Shown piece by piece: positions 14,168-15,244 of a DNA stretch of 15,244 nt. A program made the position numbers and the translations under genes. Position 1 is the stretch's first letter. Each line of letters begins with the position of its first letter. The notes beneath the pieces were generated by a model, which saw only the letters and a list, made by a program, of their open reading frames with translations, ran no database searches and was not told the DNA's origin. The stretch spans positions 1 through 15,244 of the forward strand of contig CAVGTF010000044.1 in the NCBI GenBank assembly GCA_963632245.1. Reading direction: 5' to 3'. Source of the DNA: UBA1724 sp963632245 (GTDB taxonomy: Bacteria; Verrucomicrobiota; Lentisphaeria; Oligosphaerales; Oligosphaeraceae).

Positions 14168-15136
14168 ATGGAAACGCTGGATTTGTTGACGAAGGTCTTC
14201 GGTCGCTGGGGATTCTCTCTGCAGCGGGTGTGCCCCGAGCTCGCCATTGCGGGCAGTCCGGATCGCGCCATGGGCCGGGAGCTCCTGGAGGCCGAGGACG
14301 GTCGGAAGTTCGTCCTGGAGCGCCTGCCGCTAGAGGCAAAGGAGTCCCGGGGCCGCCAAGCGCAGACGCTGCAGGGGCTGGTCCGCGGTGGCCTGGGGGG
14401 CATCGCGCCCTGGCTCTCGCCCCGTCCTGGAGAGTTCGGCGTAGAGGAGGAGGGCTTTTTCTGGCAGCTTCGCCACTGGATCCCCGGTGAACCCCTCCCC
14501 AGGGAGAGCTACGCACAGGACGAGTGGCGCGGAAAATCCGCCGCACAATTCCTCCTGGAACTCCGACGAGTCTCACAGGAACAGGGGGAGGCACTCCCCG
14601 CTATGCAGACCACGGCCTTTCGCCTGGAACACTACATCGAACACCTCATGGAACACTTCCAGAGGCTCATGCCCGCACTGGTCAAGGATATGTCCCCCAT
14701 GGTGGAGGAGTTGAAGCCCTTTGCAGAATACGAACACGCCGCCCGAACCGCCTTCTGCCACGGAGACTTCCATCCCGGAAATATCCTCTGGAAGACCAAC
14801 GGAATCCACGGCGTCATCGACTGGGAATTCTGCGGACCGAAGATTCCTGCCTACGATCTGGCAAATCTCCTGGGATGCCTGGGTGTGGACGATCCCGCGA
14901 ATCTCACCGGACCCATGGCACTGGCATTGGTCCAAACACTCCAAGAACAAGAATATCTCTCCCCAGAAGACTGGCATTTCCTCCCCGATCTCATCGCTGC
15001 ACTCCGATTCGCCTGGATGCGCGAGTGGGTCGCACGCAAAGACCGCGAGATGATCATCCAGGAACTCGATTTCCTCTGGCTCGTCCTCGATAACCGGGAA
15101 CTGCTTCGCGCTAGGTACGGCACAAGGGCGCTATAA
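14168..15136 (+). CDS. APH/choline-kinase-family phosphotransferase, substrate unknown
   Basis: This 322-aa cytoplasmic protein has a kinase-like fold that phosphorylates a small molecule. Key sites are FCHGDFHPGNILW (196-208), where D200 is the catalytic base and N205 binds metal, and VIDWEFCGPKIPAYDLANLL (216-235), with D218 as the metal-binding aspartate. The N-terminal lobe is weak: KFVLERLP (47-54) is the likely ATP-lysine strand. The family includes aminoglycoside, choline, ethanolamine, thiamine and homoserine kinases, and nothing visible chooses among them. It follows the LplT-like gene by 13 bp, so a lipid-headgroup substrate is an attractive guess and no more. No strong Shine-Dalgarno is seen before the ATG. 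A dispersed repeat element begins directly after the stop codon. Confidence 0.82.
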   Translation: METLDLLTKVFGRWGFSLQRVCPELAIAGSPDRAMGRELLEAEDGRKFVLERLPLEAKESRGRQAQTLQGLVRGGLGGIAPWLSPRPGEFGVEEEGFFWQLRHWIPGEPLPRESYAQDEWRGKSAAQFLLELRRVSQEQGEALPAMQTTAFRLEHYIEHLMEHFQRLMPALVKDMSPMVEELKPFAEYEHAARTAFCHGDFHPGNILWKTNGIHGVIDWEFCGPKIPAYDLANLLGCLGVDDPANLTGPMALALVQTLQEQEYLSPEDWHFLPDLIAALRFAWMREWVARKDREMIIQELDFLWLVLDNRELLRARYGTRAL

Positions 15137-15137
15137 A

Positions 15138-15244
15138 GTAGTAGGGAGCAGGGAGTAGGGAGCAGGTTTATAAGGTACCGCAGGCGCTGTTCCGCCGAAG
15201 TTTCGGCGGTACTATGTGGAATTCTTTAGGGGAAGAGAAGGCTT
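15138..15244. repeat. Second copy of the 14-bp-repeat plus palindrome element, cut by the right edge
   Basis: GTAGTAGGGAGCAG (15138-15151) is followed by the near-repeat GGAGTAGGGAGCAG (15152-15165), then TTATAAGG at 15168-15175 and a left arm matching the 413-440 arm at 22 of 28 positions. A perfect 8-bp hairpin, CCGCCGAA (15192-15199), GT, TTCGGCGG (15202-15209), is followed by TAC. The order is the same as at 381-454. The right arm is weak (TGTGGAATTC around 15214) and may continue beyond the window. With no T tract behind the hairpin it is not a classic terminator, though it sits just 1 bp after the kinase stop codon. Confidence 0.78.

Noticed and set aside
15192..15209. Hairpin after the kinase gene as a Rho-independent terminator
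   Set aside because: The stem is perfect, but no T tract follows, and it is a conserved part of the dispersed element. It may still slow polymerase.

Overview
The window looks like chromosomal DNA of a GC-rich free-living or gut-type bacterium. The genes are an ordinary bacterial set: tRNA-Val, RNA polymerase omega, seryl-tRNA synthetase, malic enzyme and IspD of the non-mevalonate isoprenoid pathway. A large secreted GH42-like glycoside hydrolase and abundant intergenic palindromic repeats would suit the Verrucomicrobiota/Lentisphaerota/Kiritimatiellota (PVC) group. That placement is an inference from protein style, not a measured match.

Layout. Positions 1-600 hold no gene. They contain 2.7 exact copies of a 137-bp tandem repeat that runs in from the left edge, then a compound palindromic element with two 14-bp direct repeats, then a duplicated GCCTGCGGCGCCTTAT/CTAGC-rich segment. 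A promoter, a tRNA-Val(CAC) gene and its terminator follow (631-806). A bidirectional terminator at 829-870 separates the tRNA from a minus-strand block.

The minus-strand block, read from 8038 down to 898, carries: RNA polymerase omega with its own terminator; a SotB-like MFS sugar exporter; a 933-aa secreted GH42-like hydrolase only 10 bp behind it; a polar amino-acid ABC transporter (lipoprotein binding protein, permease, ATPase). A strong hairpin plus T8 terminator lies between the binding-protein gene and the permease gene. It probably sets binding protein above membrane components.

The plus-strand block (8296-15136) starts divergently from omega. It carries NADP-type malic enzyme, seryl-tRNA synthetase, a YkgJ-type cysteine-cluster protein with a long extension, ispD, an LplT-like MFS protein and an APH/choline-kinase-like phosphotransferase. 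The last four are packed tightly (GTGA overlap, 20-bp overlap, 13-bp gap), so they are probably one transcript. Isoprenoid precursor synthesis plus a lysophospholipid-transporter relative hints at a cell-envelope theme, though the kinase and cysteine-cluster protein have no visible substrate.

Immediately after the last gene, a second copy of the 14-bp-repeat/palindrome element seen near the left end begins and runs off the window. The two copies keep the same hairpin with different bases in the stem, which is the most interesting unexplained structure here. I see no defence system, CRISPR array, integrase or transposase gene.
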